Shown: positions 27,193-36,868 of the stretch, one piece after another | Numbering within the stretch: position 1 is the stretch's first letter | Layout: each line of letters begins with the position of its first letter | From: an uncultured Bacteroidales bacterium | GTDB lineage: Bacteria > Bacteroidota > Bacteroidia > Bacteroidales > UBA932 | DNA: 64,000 nucleotides | Reading direction: 5' to 3' | NCBI GenBank assembly: GCA_944322585.1 | Contig: CALUPB010000002.1 | Location: forward strand, 130,729-194,728 | Position numbers and translations under genes: made by a program | Notes under the pieces: generated by a model | What the model saw: only the letters and a program-made list of their open reading frames with translations | Databases searched by the model: none | What the model was told of the DNA's origin: nothing

Positions 27193-28986
27193 TTATTGGA
27201 TGGTTACACTTCTTACATATCCGTTGATTTCCAGATACGGGCCGTCAGTGTCCGTTACAGGCTGCCCGTTTACCGTAAACCCGTCCACCGTCAGGCCGTC
27301 GATTGTCTGCGTACTGTTCAACCCCCTGATCCAGCTTTTAGTAGCCCGTGTCCCGGTATAGGAGATGTTCCTGAATGTTATGTCCTTAGCCCACTGCCCG
27401 TACAGGCTGTCGAATGCCCAGGCATTGGCAAAATGCACGCATATCACTTTCCCTCCGTTTATGTCCTCTACAATGATATTCTCGAAAGTTATGTCGGAGA
27501 AAGTGCCGTTGTCGGCAATCATCACAGCCATTGTCCCGGGATAGACAGAGTCGTCCTGCCTGTTCTCAAGCACTATGTTGTCGTGAAACCGGATGTCCGA
27601 GAACGGTATTCCCCTGGATTCAGGCCCCACAACCATATTATGGGCCTTGTCCGCCCAGAAGACGCAGTTGCGCACCTCTATATTATAGACATCGAACTGC
27701 GTAAGGGCTATCACGGTCCAGATATTTCCATCGGTGTACGAGCCGTCGGGGGCTGTATGGGAAGCCACATATTCCGGCGTGGCATTGAAGGCCTTTATGG
27801 TGACATTGTCATCATAGTTCCGCTGGAATGTGTTTTCCACGAGGACATTCCGGCAGCATATGAAGTCCATCCCGTCGGAATTCATTATCCAGCCTATCTC
27901 CTTTATGTTGTCTATATGGACTCCCGTACTCCCGGTAATCTTGATGGTCCAGTTGGGGGTGTCCCTCAGCATTATCCCCTCTATCTTCAGGTTGTCGCAA
28001 TTGAGGAATTCCATCTGCGGGAGACGCCCGTCACCGTGGTTTTCCTCAGAGGCGCAGAGAATGCCCCTGCCGGCAATGGTAAGGTTGTCCGCATTCTCCG
28101 CCCTGACCCTGGCGAGGACGACAGCCCCTTCATCTATATAGACTGTCTGGTTGCTTCCGGGGGAAATCAGCCCCACATCGTGCACTCCCGGACCAAAGTA
28201 CATCACATCCTGCCCTGACGGTTTCTCCATGTCCGGCAAATCAGGCAGGACGAACAGGTTCCTCATCCTGTCCCCGTCGAACTCCACCGACACCTTCCGC
28301 GACGGATCGTCAAGGGTAAACTCGACAGACTGTCCGCTACGGCTGTCGATGTCTATCCCGTACGACAACGGCCTTATCCGGACTTCGGAGAAAGGTTCAT
28401 TCCGTGTCACACGGACCTTTACCGGTTCGGAAAAGTCATCGGTAAACATCACGAAACCCATGTCGTACTGCGTATAACCGGCCTCCGGATTGGCAGCATA
28501 GTCAGACACCCGGGCATTATGGACGAAAAGCCGCTCCCACTCCCCGTTCCGGTAAATTTCCACGTCATACATCTCATTCTCCGGCATCACATCCTGTTCC
28601 ACGACCGCATCATTGGCTTTCTGGAATACCGTGATTTCAGCCTCCTCCGATCCGGCAGAAAGAGTTACGGCAGCCGTCCTTCCGTCCCCCGGATTCCTGG
28701 AGGCCGCCACTGTCAGCCTGGTGTCGGATTCCCTTGTGACGGAACACCAGTCATCTCCATCAGTGACGGATGCCGTCCACCCGTCAGGGCCTGTGACATC
28801 CACATACATCCTGCCTCCGGCCCATTCAAAGGAAAGTCCGGTCCTGGACAGGGTGAATTCCGACACCCAGGAAGAACTCTGCGTACCGTCAGACTGCGGC
28901 TCCCCGGTACAGCCGACGGCAGAATACAGACAAACAGTCTGGAAAAACGCCATAAGAAAATATATCAGTCCTTTACTTCTTGCCAT
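27193..28986 (-). CDS. BACON-domain right-handed beta-helix glycosidase (GH28/GH49-like)
   Basis: A 597-residue lipoprotein (lipobox SAVGC, ATG at 28986). Residues ~30-120 look like a BACON domain (VTGPDGWTASVTDGDDWCSV, AAVTLSAGSEEAEITVFQKA). A beta-sandwich follows, then a beta-helix from about residue 290 (SNQTVYIDEGAVVLARVRAE, LTIAGRGILCASEENHGDGR). NSDGMDFICCRNVLVEN and DDNVTIKAF supply Asp residues in the place used by GH28/GH49 enzymes. The sequence fits the glycosidase-type helix better than a lyase, but family and substrate are open. It is in the same direction as, and 56 bases after, the GH5 gene. Confidence 0.7.
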   Translation of the reverse strand: MARSKGLIYFLMAFFQTVCLYSAVGCTGEPQSDGTQSSSWVSEFTLSRTGLSFEWAGGRMYVDVTGPDGWTASVTDGDDWCSVTRESDTRLTVAASRNPGDGRTAAVTLSAGSEEAEITVFQKANDAVVEQDVMPENEMYDVEIYRNGEWERLFVHNARVSDYAANPEAGYTQYDMGFVMFTDDFSEPVKVRVTRNEPFSEVRIRPLSYGIDIDSRSGQSVEFTLDDPSRKVSVEFDGDRMRNLFVLPDLPDMEKPSGQDVMYFGPGVHDVGLISPGSNQTVYIDEGAVVLARVRAENADNLTIAGRGILCASEENHGDGRLPQMEFLNCDNLKIEGIMLRDTPNWTIKITGSTGVHIDNIKEIGWIMNSDGMDFICCRNVLVENTFQRNYDDNVTIKAFNATPEYVASHTAPDGSYTDGNIWTVIALTQFDVYNIEVRNCVFWADKAHNMVVGPESRGIPFSDIRFHDNIVLENRQDDSVYPGTMAVMIADNGTFSDITFENIIVEDINGGKVICVHFANAWAFDSLYGQWAKDITFRNISYTGTRATKSWIRGLNSTQTIDGLTVDGFTVNGQPVTDTDGPYLEINGYVRSVTIQ

Positions 28987-29042
28987 AACCATTAACGAAA
29001 TCTTTAAAAATCTGTCAACCGAAATCATTATTCATCCTGATA

Positions 29043-30794
29043 TCATTTCCAGGTTGTGAGACCGTATTTTTCCAGTATGGCATCCGCTTCCTCCTGAGAG
29101 AGCCGCTTTCCGGTCAGTATTTCCAGAAGTTCGCAATTAATTCTGTTGCCTCCATGGCCGTCCTCATCCACAAAACCGAATCCTCCCCCGAGGCTTTCCC
29201 ACAGGGTCCACGGGATACCGGCGGCATCCATTGCCGATATCATGTCGGCAAACCATGTCATCCTCATCTCTTCAGGTACGTTTTTGCTGCATCCGAACTC
29301 TCCGCAGTGCACTTTAAGCTCTACATTGTTTCCGGCCTCCGCCGCAGCCTTCATCTCGCCTGCAATCCGGGAAGCATTATATGTTATCTGATGGAAATAG
29401 GCATACTGAGGCCATCTGTCCGCATCTTCCCGTGAAGGTATCACAAGACCCGGATACTGTATCGAACCCTGATAGTCCTGCCATGCAAGCATCTTGTAGT
29501 GGGAGAAAAGCATCGGAAGATAATAATGGAAAGAAACCATGACATTCGGGTCGTCTTCGGCATTGACAGAGGCGAATTTGATGTAGTTGTAGTCCTGCCA
29601 GCCCATCGAAGGGATGAAGACCACTCTCTCCGGGTCATGGCTCCTTATGGCCGACAGGAGTTCATCCTGCAGAGACGACCAGGCAGAAGCGTCGTCAGTC
29701 CCGTCATGAGGTTCATTGAGAAGTTCATAGGCGACATACCGATTGTCATGCCGGCTGAATTCCTCCGCAATCCTCCCCCACATCTCCACAAAATGACTGC
29801 GGAAATCCGCATAGGCAGGGTCATAAAGGTCTTCTTCCCTGTAACTGTCCGTCCCTTCCCTCGGCATGAGCTCATGCATGTCGAGAATGGCACGGAAGCC
29901 GTTCTGACTGCACCATGAGAACAGTTCGTGGAGCTTGTCAACGGCAAGGGTATGGAAAGAACCGTCTTCGTTGAAAAGGACATCTTCCGACACCGGAACC
30001 CTGAAATGGTCGAAACCCAGTTCCTTCCACAGAGGGAACTGCTCCGGAGTGACATAACCGAGCCATTCCCGGTCGTCTCCGTCCACCACCATCCAGTAGG
30101 AGAGATTCACGCCTTTGTGTATGTCGAAGTCCGACAGATAGTCTTCCACTGGCTCATAATCTATCTCTGCCTTAACAGTATAGGTGTAGACCGCTGGTCC
30201 CTTGCGGACGGTCAGTTCCTCCCCGGAGACAAGATCCCAGCTGTCCCGGACTTCATCGGCAGTATATCCTTCCGACAACTTGAAGACCGGAACGGCATCG
30301 GCCAGAAGGATGGAGGGGTATTCGGAAGTATGGATACCTTCTATCCTGAATGTCACCGTTTTTCCCGAGTGGTCAACCTCAGCCTCCACCGTCCCGCCCC
30401 GGAAAGTCATTTCAGCTCCCGTCAACGGTATATCAGCCGTAGCGGATATGCTGTAGGTCATCTCTCCGTATGCCTCCGACCTTACCGTCACCTCCGCTGG
30501 GGAGGAAAGGTCCATGGTACAGACTTCGTCAGCAGGAGCGACCATTCTATAGCCTGGATTCAGCTGGAATTCCACCGTCACTTCATCCAAGAGGACAGTA
30601 TTGACAAACAGGAATGAAATCGTCCTCTCCGAATTGTCAATATCCGCCGATATGGTCGCAGACATGCCGTCATCGGCAGTCACGAGGGCAAAAGGCATGT
30701 CCTCGAATATCGGATATTCATCAATCTGCCCGCAGGAAAACAGGACAGGGGCAAATAATGTCATTAAAATCAGGCTCATTTCTGTATGTTTCAT
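29043..30794 (-). CDS. GH5 family endoglycanase lipoprotein
   Basis: A 583-residue protein with lipobox LLFSC-like LFSC at residue 21. Two immunoglobulin-like domains (residues ~35-215, DUF5018 type) precede a GH5 barrel (residues ~222-583). The acid/base is Glu361 in AYELLNEPHDG and the nucleophile is Glu499 in LKVHCGEFGCSK; FHYYLP and TLWESLGGGFG are also typical. It should cleave internal beta-linkages of a glucan, mannan or related polysaccharide at the cell surface; the subfamily cannot be set by eye. It is preceded by a small hairpin in the 38-base gap after the DUF4998 gene. Confidence 0.85.
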   Translation of the reverse strand: MKHTEMSLILMTLFAPVLFSCGQIDEYPIFEDMPFALVTADDGMSATISADIDNSERTISFLFVNTVLLDEVTVEFQLNPGYRMVAPADEVCTMDLSSPAEVTVRSEAYGEMTYSISATADIPLTGAEMTFRGGTVEAEVDHSGKTVTFRIEGIHTSEYPSILLADAVPVFKLSEGYTADEVRDSWDLVSGEELTVRKGPAVYTYTVKAEIDYEPVEDYLSDFDIHKGVNLSYWMVVDGDDREWLGYVTPEQFPLWKELGFDHFRVPVSEDVLFNEDGSFHTLAVDKLHELFSWCSQNGFRAILDMHELMPREGTDSYREEDLYDPAYADFRSHFVEMWGRIAEEFSRHDNRYVAYELLNEPHDGTDDASAWSSLQDELLSAIRSHDPERVVFIPSMGWQDYNYIKFASVNAEDDPNVMVSFHYYLPMLFSHYKMLAWQDYQGSIQYPGLVIPSREDADRWPQYAYFHQITYNASRIAGEMKAAAEAGNNVELKVHCGEFGCSKNVPEEMRMTWFADMISAMDAAGIPWTLWESLGGGFGFVDEDGHGGNRINCELLEILTGKRLSQEEADAILEKYGLTTWK

Positions 30795-30832
30795 GATTGT
30801 TCCGGTTTTTGAAACCGTTTGAAAACAGTTTA

Positions 30833-31708
30833 CTATTCCTGTTCCGGGTCGACGAGTTCCCTCAGCACTTCAGTGAACTCTATCTCCGCCAGGGAGAAAA
30901 AAGCCTGGTATTCATCCGACCCTTTTACGACTTCATATTTAACATGCGATATGGGAGCATCCAAAAGGAACACCTCGGACTCGTATGACGAACCTGCATC
31001 GGTCGGCAGATTGTCGAGCTCCCTTGCGAGTGTCCAGTCGGTTCCGTCGGTTCCCACATAGATATTGACCGTCTTCGGTCGGGAGCCTCCGGATTTCCGG
31101 TTCCAGTATCTGAATCTGAACGCCGTAACCTCTTTCTGCAAATCGAATGTCAGATAATGGCTGCCGGCCGGTTTGAGATCAGGATAGGTCCATTCATCCC
31201 AGAAACTCTGGAAGAACGTATCAAGATTGCCGTCCACCAGATTGGAAGCCGGGCCTTCACTCGGCTCCTGGGCATTGGTGCCTATCTGGGACGCTGTCAG
31301 AGGGATGACATTCTCTCCGGTTTCCACATAATATGACGGAGCCTTTTCACAGCTTCTGTCTATATGGACAGGCTGGCTCGAAGACCCGTCAGTGCCGTAT
31401 GACGTGAAAACAAACCTGTAGTCGCCATATCTGTTGAGCAGTCCGTCCACATAAAGATCCGTCGTGTAACGGCTGCACAGTCTGGTCCGGAGCTCTCCCG
31501 AAGCATGGTCGATCCAGTCCACCCTGACATAAAGCAGATCCCTTGTGTCCGGGACATCCCATCTGAGCTGTATCGCTCCGGGAAGAGCCTCCGCCCTCAG
31601 GGAAGTGACAGTCATTGTATTCATTCCGGAATATTCCTCCTTGTCACACGAAGAGGCCATCAGGACCAGAACTGCCAGTCCGAAGGACAATGTCCGTATC
31701 TTTTCCAT
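30833..31708 (-). CDS. DUF4998/F5-8C surface lipoprotein (SusE/F-position)
   Basis: A 291-residue protein; the ATG at 31708 gives a signal peptide with lipobox MASSC. Residues ~30-120 resemble the DUF4998 fibronectin-like domain (LPGAIQLRWDVP, YVRVDWIDHASGE). Residues ~135-285 form a discoidin domain (ASNLVDGNLDTFFQSFW, HYLTFDLQKEVTAFRFRYWN, VFLLDAPISHVKYEV). Its place right after SusD is the usual spot for a surface glycan-binding protein, so I infer that role. Confidence 0.75.
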   Translation of the reverse strand: MEKIRTLSFGLAVLVLMASSCDKEEYSGMNTMTVTSLRAEALPGAIQLRWDVPDTRDLLYVRVDWIDHASGELRTRLCSRYTTDLYVDGLLNRYGDYRFVFTSYGTDGSSSQPVHIDRSCEKAPSYYVETGENVIPLTASQIGTNAQEPSEGPASNLVDGNLDTFFQSFWDEWTYPDLKPAGSHYLTFDLQKEVTAFRFRYWNRKSGGSRPKTVNIYVGTDGTDWTLARELDNLPTDAGSSYESEVFLLDAPISHVKYEVVKGSDEYQAFFSLAEIEFTEVLRELVDPEQE

Positions 31709-31761
31709 AATATTCAATGTCTGTTCAATTGATTTCAATTTTCTTCAAATAGTACCATCCG

Positions 31762-33591
31762 TCAATAACCGGGATTCTGGACGAATTTCCTTTCATTGTT
31801 GTTGATGTCATCCTTAGGGACAGGCATCAGATAGTTCATAGGTGTGGTGAATGACCGCTGCACGACCACTTCCGTCACCGTGAAGAATTCCGCATCGGTC
31901 GCGCCGTTGAAATTCATCCCCTTGGGCCGGACATTGAAATACCTGTCGCCTTCCTTCCAGCGGCGCACATCCCAGAACCTGTGTCCTTCCATATAAAGTT
32001 CCACTGTCCTCTCCTGACGGGCCATCCTTATCATCATTTCCTTGTCGAGTGTAAGACCGGCTTCGGCGAATGCCTCGTCCACCGAAGGAAGCCCCGCCCT
32101 TTCACGCACCGGACGGAGAGCCTCTACGGCATTGTCTATCTCCCCGAGATTGGCACAGGCTTCGGCAAGGTTGAGATAAAGTTCGGCAAGACGTATCACA
32201 GGCCACGGATAATGTGGCTTGGTCTCGATTTCCCGTGTGCAGGCATAGAGAGGGGAAACCCCTTTCTTGTTCAGATATCCCGTAGGGGAATAGTTCGTGG
32301 TCCTCTGCTGTATACCGTAGACATCATCCCTGCGGAACTGTGTCTGTACTCTGTCCTTGCCGTCCCTCTGTATCTCATAGTAGCCGTTATGGAAAGCCAC
32401 CCAGGCATAGAAACGCGGCTCACGGTGCATGTTGAGGTTGAGTGTCACGCCGTCACAGTTGTCATTGTGATATTCCGCATAACGGTACCTTTCATCATAG
32501 TTATAGTCAGGGTCAATGTCAATCGGAAGGCCGTTCTCCGAGAAGAAGGATTCAACCATTGTCAGAGTCACACCGAGACCGTTGCCGGAAGCAGGTCCGA
32601 TCAGATATGGGGTGGACTTGTACTGGATGGAATAATTGTCCTCGACCCTCGTATCCGCCCACAGCACTTCACGGGAATTGCTGTAATCTATGAAATTGAG
32701 CCTCAACACTCTCTGCACCGGATCCGTCGGCTGTGTGAATGTCGGACTTGTACTGGAGGTATACAGACTGTAACCGGATGCCGTGGCCAGTTCAATGGCT
32801 TCCTGCGCCGCAACAGCCGCACGTCTCCATTTCTCTTCGGAATATGTCTGGCTGATCAGATGACGCCCGTCGATCTTGCTTACGAAACCGGAATAATACT
32901 CGCTGTTGCCGTTGAACAGAGGCGATGCGGCATACAGCAGCATTCTGGACTTGATGGCCTTCGCCGCCACGCTGGTCGCCCTTCCGTAGGCCGTGGATGT
33001 CTGATCCGCAGGCAGCATCTCTGCCGCTTCATCGAACAGTGCGGCAATCCAGTCCACACACACGTCATAACTCTCCCTCTCGGGGAAATCCTCCTTGTCC
33101 ATATCTATGGGCAGCACCCTGTCGATAAGAGGGATAGGGCCGTAATTCTTAAGCAGGAGGAAATGATAATAGGCTATAAGGAATTTGGCCTCACCTTTAT
33201 AGGTCCTTACTGTCTCCGCCGGCATATTCGGCACTGTATCGATGTTGTCGAGGAGTATATAGCACCTCCTTATGCCGCCGAAAAGCGTATTCCAGTAAGA
33301 AATGACCGGATCGCTCGCATTGTAGTTCCCTTTCGGGAAATTGGCGAATGTCTCATGTTCGTAGGTCGTCACGACTTCATCGGAAGTCATCAGATCAAGG
33401 GATGATGTCTCGTCGCGAGGATCGGGAAGGAAAGAATAGCAGGAATACAGGAACCCTTCAGCCGTATTCATGTTCTGGAACGCATCCTCTTCCCTGGTGG
33501 TCTCGTCCGGTACTATGTCCAGATAATTGCAGGACACGGCGGATGCGACCAGTACAGGAAGGCATATCATATACAATGTTTTCATATCCAT
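31762..33591 (-). CDS. susD-like: SusD/RagB-family nutrient-binding lipoprotein
   Basis: A 609-residue protein with lipobox ASAVSC and CNYLDIVPDETTREEDAF right after it, typical of SusD. The TPR core (YKGEAKFLIAYYHFLLLKNYGPIPLID) and the C-terminal RQERTVELYMEGHRFWDVRRW and NPGY ending are standard. It forms the lid over the SusC porin and binds oligosaccharide at the surface. It starts 12 bases after the SusC stop. Length is slightly above the usual 500-600. Confidence 0.95.
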   Translation of the reverse strand: MDMKTLYMICLPVLVASAVSCNYLDIVPDETTREEDAFQNMNTAEGFLYSCYSFLPDPRDETSSLDLMTSDEVVTTYEHETFANFPKGNYNASDPVISYWNTLFGGIRRCYILLDNIDTVPNMPAETVRTYKGEAKFLIAYYHFLLLKNYGPIPLIDRVLPIDMDKEDFPERESYDVCVDWIAALFDEAAEMLPADQTSTAYGRATSVAAKAIKSRMLLYAASPLFNGNSEYYSGFVSKIDGRHLISQTYSEEKWRRAAVAAQEAIELATASGYSLYTSSTSPTFTQPTDPVQRVLRLNFIDYSNSREVLWADTRVEDNYSIQYKSTPYLIGPASGNGLGVTLTMVESFFSENGLPIDIDPDYNYDERYRYAEYHNDNCDGVTLNLNMHREPRFYAWVAFHNGYYEIQRDGKDRVQTQFRRDDVYGIQQRTTNYSPTGYLNKKGVSPLYACTREIETKPHYPWPVIRLAELYLNLAEACANLGEIDNAVEALRPVRERAGLPSVDEAFAEAGLTLDKEMMIRMARQERTVELYMEGHRFWDVRRWKEGDRYFNVRPKGMNFNGATDAEFFTVTEVVVQRSFTTPMNYLMPVPKDDINNNERKFVQNPGY

Positions 33592-33603
33592 GATTTCTAA
33601 AGG

Positions 33604-36600
33604 TTACAGTGTCATCTGGAAACCGATATTCACGACTCTCTGGGTAGGATATTTAAGTCCGGATCCGCCACCCTGCTCGGGATCCCAGAGTTTGAACGGA
33701 GCGAATGTCAGAAGGTTGGCCCCGCTTACATAGACCCTGAACTTTTTGTATGTATATCCTATCTCGGCGTTCTTCAGTTTGAGGAAAGAGGCATCCCGGA
33801 GCCAGTATGTAGAGGCTGCGGTATTGTTGCCGTATTCGGAGATGCTGAGTCGTGGATACCGGGCATAGATGTTCTGGTCGGATTCGCTCCAGTAGTCATC
33901 CGCGACGAACTGCATTACATTGCGCTTGTGGTTCATGTTCATCCCGAAAGGATGGAACCCGCTCATCACCAATGAAGTGTTGGCCACACCCTGGAAGAAC
34001 AGGGAAAAATCGAGTCCTTTCCACCTCGCCGAAAAACCGAAACCGTAGACAATTTCCGGGACTTCCGGGTAACCGGCATAGATACGGTCATTGGAATTGA
34101 TGGTATTGTCATAATTGCCTTCAGCATCCGGCTGGTTGACATATTTGATGTCTCCCGCCATCACGACTCCTCCAAGAAGCTGCTCCGGACTGTGGGTGAC
34201 TTCATTGTCGTCTATGAACAGCCTTTCCGCCTCATACAGGAGGAATGAATTGACCGAATGTCCTACTCTCGAAAGGTTGGGATACTGGAGATAGTCCGGT
34301 TCGTCCTGGGCGAGGACAGTATTGCGGGCAAAAGTGAATGTCCCTTTTGCGGATATGGAGAAATCCTTCGAAATCTGATGGGAATAATCGAGCGACATGT
34401 CCACACCCCTGTTCCTGACGACTCCGAGATTGCCGTACACGGCCGTGCCGGAAGTCCCGAGGAATGCAGGGATTGTCCCTCTCTGGAGGAAGATGCCTTC
34501 CCTGAGTTCATGGAACCAGTCGACCATGAGATTGAGCCTGTACCCTATCTGAAGGTCTATCCCGACATTCAGCTTCCTGCCGGTCTCCCATGTGATGTCG
34601 TTGTTCTCGAACCTGCTGTACACAGGACCGCTTGCAGTATAGGAAGCATCCGCTCCGGTAGTATAGGAAGCCCCTGTAAGACTGATATCGGACATGTACA
34701 TGAATCTGGTACTCTCGCTGTCATTGCCGACAAGTCCGTATGAGGCCCTCAGCTTGAGATATGACACTACATCCTTTATCGGATCCCAGAAATTCTCGGA
34801 ACTGATGGTATATCCGACGGCCACGGAAGGGAAGAAACCGAACCTGCGTCCCTTGGCAAAATTCTCGCTTCCGTTATAGCCGAAATTGGCCTCGAACAGA
34901 TACCGGTCATCGAAGCCGTAATTGACCCTTCCGGCAATGCTCTGTTTTCTCCTCGGAAGCGATTCGAACAGGCCTGAAGGGTTGCCGAGAGCTGTCTCCT
35001 CCTGGTTGTAGACCAGCATGGCCCCTACAGAATGCTTTCCGAAAGTCCTGTCATAGCTGACCATCCCCTGCAGATAGAACTTGCGGTCCCCGTCTGTACC
35101 GTTGTATGTGGACAGGGTAGTACTCTGCTCATCCCCGAGGCGGCTGAGTTCATAGACCGTATTCCCGTCGGCCCCGATAAAAGATCCTACGGCCTCATAC
35201 CGGTTGTACCCTGCCGAACGGGAAGTGGAAGTATACGACCAGTTCTTGAATGAAACCAATGCCGAAGCGGAAAGCCCCTCGGTAATGAACCCGAGATCCT
35301 GGTCCACACTCAGGTTCGCATTCACGACACTCTGGAAATCATCCATATACCCGGTCACCATCTCCGCCACAGGATTGGACACCAGCTGTTTGCCGCCCCA
35401 TCTGATATGGTTGACAGACGGGTCGGAAGGGAAATTCACAGGCATGTCGGCAGGATTGCCGTTCATTATCATGCCGAAAATATCTTCGCTGGACTTTACC
35501 GGGCCGTGGGTATTACGGAGCTGGGTGTTCAGCCTGAGGGATACCTTGGTGGTATTGGTCAGATAGACATTGATATTGTTCTGGAAAGCATAGCGCCAGA
35601 CCGAATAATTGTTGTTGTACGAGAAATAGTCCTCGCTCAAACTGCGCATCATGCCTTCCTCATGACGGACGGTGGCGCTCATGAAATAATCCACCCTTTT
35701 GCCGCCTCCCCTTATATTGAAATTGACGTTCTCGTTTACCGCCACCTGCTTGAACATCTCGTCGTACCAGTCCACGTCCGGATAGAGGTATTTGTCCTTG
35801 CCGGCCCGTGTACCGTCTATTTTCTCCTGAGTATACAGCACCTCACCCGTACCGCGGGTCAGGGCGGCTTCGTTGAACATCTGCATATAGGTCACGGCAT
35901 CAACGGTCTCGGGACGGCTCGTAGGCATGGACAGGGCCGTCTCCACACGGAAATTGACAATCGGCTTCTCCATGTCCCGTCCGCTTTTGGTCGTGACGAT
36001 CATCACTCCGTTCGCCCCGCGGGAGCCATAGAGTGCTGTCGCCGTGGCGTCTTTAAGGACAGAGAAGCTCTCGATTATTTCCGGATCGAGGCCGTTCAGT
36101 TCATTCGCGTCAATAGAGACTCCGTCAAGGATAATCAGAGGATCCGTCGCGCTTCCGAAAGTCGAGATGCCCCTGATCCAGAAATCGGCCTGGTCCGCTC
36201 CCGGCTGTCCGTTCCTCTGCACCGCTATCACCCCGGCGAGTTTCCCGGCAAACCCCGTGGAAAGACTGGACGAAGGGACATAGAGATCTTCCGACTTCAC
36301 AGTCTGTATGGAACTCACAATGTGCTCTTTCTTCTGCTTGCCGTATGCAACGACAACCACATCGTCAAGTTCGTTCACATCCTCCTCCAGCCGGACATTG
36401 ACCGTACTTCTGTCACCGACAGCCTCCTCCTTTGTCACATACAGAATGTAGGAGAATACGAGGGTGACATCGCCTTCCGGCACATCTATACGGTATCTGC
36501 CGCGGTCATCTGTCATGCTGCCGGTTCCTGTCCCCTTGATCTGGACAACGGCGCCGGCCAATGGCTCTCCCGTATTCATGTCCGTAACTACACCGGTCAC

Positions 36601-36684
36601 CGTCCTGTCCGGCGGAGTCTCTGCCGTCATGACTGATACCAACAATGACAGCAGCACGGTTACACAGATTTTTTCAGTTGTCAT
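33604..36684 (-). CDS. susC-like: SusC/RagA TonB-dependent outer-membrane transporter
   Basis: A 1026-residue protein with a signal peptide ending near MTAE, then a CarboxypepD_reg-like domain (TVTGVVTDMNTGEPLAGAVV). A TonB-box-like DDVVVVAYGKQKKE comes next, then the plug (GVIAVQRNGQPGADQADFWI, LYGSRGANGVMIVTTK) and a 22-strand barrel ending PTQRVVNIGFQMTL. It imports oligosaccharides with SusD using TonB energy. It is the first gene of the minus-strand locus; a weak -7-like CAAATATC (plus strand, 36704-36711) lies upstream, so the promoter is uncertain. Confidence 0.95.
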   Translation of the reverse strand: MTTEKICVTVLLSLLVSVMTAETPPDRTVTGVVTDMNTGEPLAGAVVQIKGTGTGSMTDDRGRYRIDVPEGDVTLVFSYILYVTKEEAVGDRSTVNVRLEEDVNELDDVVVVAYGKQKKEHIVSSIQTVKSEDLYVPSSSLSTGFAGKLAGVIAVQRNGQPGADQADFWIRGISTFGSATDPLIILDGVSIDANELNGLDPEIIESFSVLKDATATALYGSRGANGVMIVTTKSGRDMEKPIVNFRVETALSMPTSRPETVDAVTYMQMFNEAALTRGTGEVLYTQEKIDGTRAGKDKYLYPDVDWYDEMFKQVAVNENVNFNIRGGGKRVDYFMSATVRHEEGMMRSLSEDYFSYNNNYSVWRYAFQNNINVYLTNTTKVSLRLNTQLRNTHGPVKSSEDIFGMIMNGNPADMPVNFPSDPSVNHIRWGGKQLVSNPVAEMVTGYMDDFQSVVNANLSVDQDLGFITEGLSASALVSFKNWSYTSTSRSAGYNRYEAVGSFIGADGNTVYELSRLGDEQSTTLSTYNGTDGDRKFYLQGMVSYDRTFGKHSVGAMLVYNQEETALGNPSGLFESLPRRKQSIAGRVNYGFDDRYLFEANFGYNGSENFAKGRRFGFFPSVAVGYTISSENFWDPIKDVVSYLKLRASYGLVGNDSESTRFMYMSDISLTGASYTTGADASYTASGPVYSRFENNDITWETGRKLNVGIDLQIGYRLNLMVDWFHELREGIFLQRGTIPAFLGTSGTAVYGNLGVVRNRGVDMSLDYSHQISKDFSISAKGTFTFARNTVLAQDEPDYLQYPNLSRVGHSVNSFLLYEAERLFIDDNEVTHSPEQLLGGVVMAGDIKYVNQPDAEGNYDNTINSNDRIYAGYPEVPEIVYGFGFSARWKGLDFSLFFQGVANTSLVMSGFHPFGMNMNHKRNVMQFVADDYWSESDQNIYARYPRLSISEYGNNTAASTYWLRDASFLKLKNAEIGYTYKKFRVYVSGANLLTFAPFKLWDPEQGGGSGLKYPTQRVVNIGFQMTL

Positions 36685-36868
36685 ACTTATCGGTTATTTT
36701 TCCCAAATATCGTATGACAGCCGTAAAAAACGGTTTAAAATTTACAGGAAATATGCTTATACCGGCAGAACCTTACTCCGGGCACTTGATTTTGACTTAA
36801 TAACCCCTTAATGCGGATCTTTTTCCTGAATTTTCCCGGATTTCCGATAAAACCGGAAGGAACAGCTT

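Noticed and set aside
27088-28218. 376-codon plus-strand frame across the beta-helix gene
   Set aside because: Starts with an alternative codon and runs antisense to a well-supported gene.
31981-33405. 474-codon plus-strand frame inside SusD
   Set aside because: It is wholly antisense to a clear SusD gene and shows no recognisable motif.
35407-36636. 409-codon plus-strand frame inside SusC
   Set aside because: Antisense to the SusC plug and N-terminal region, with no domain of its own.
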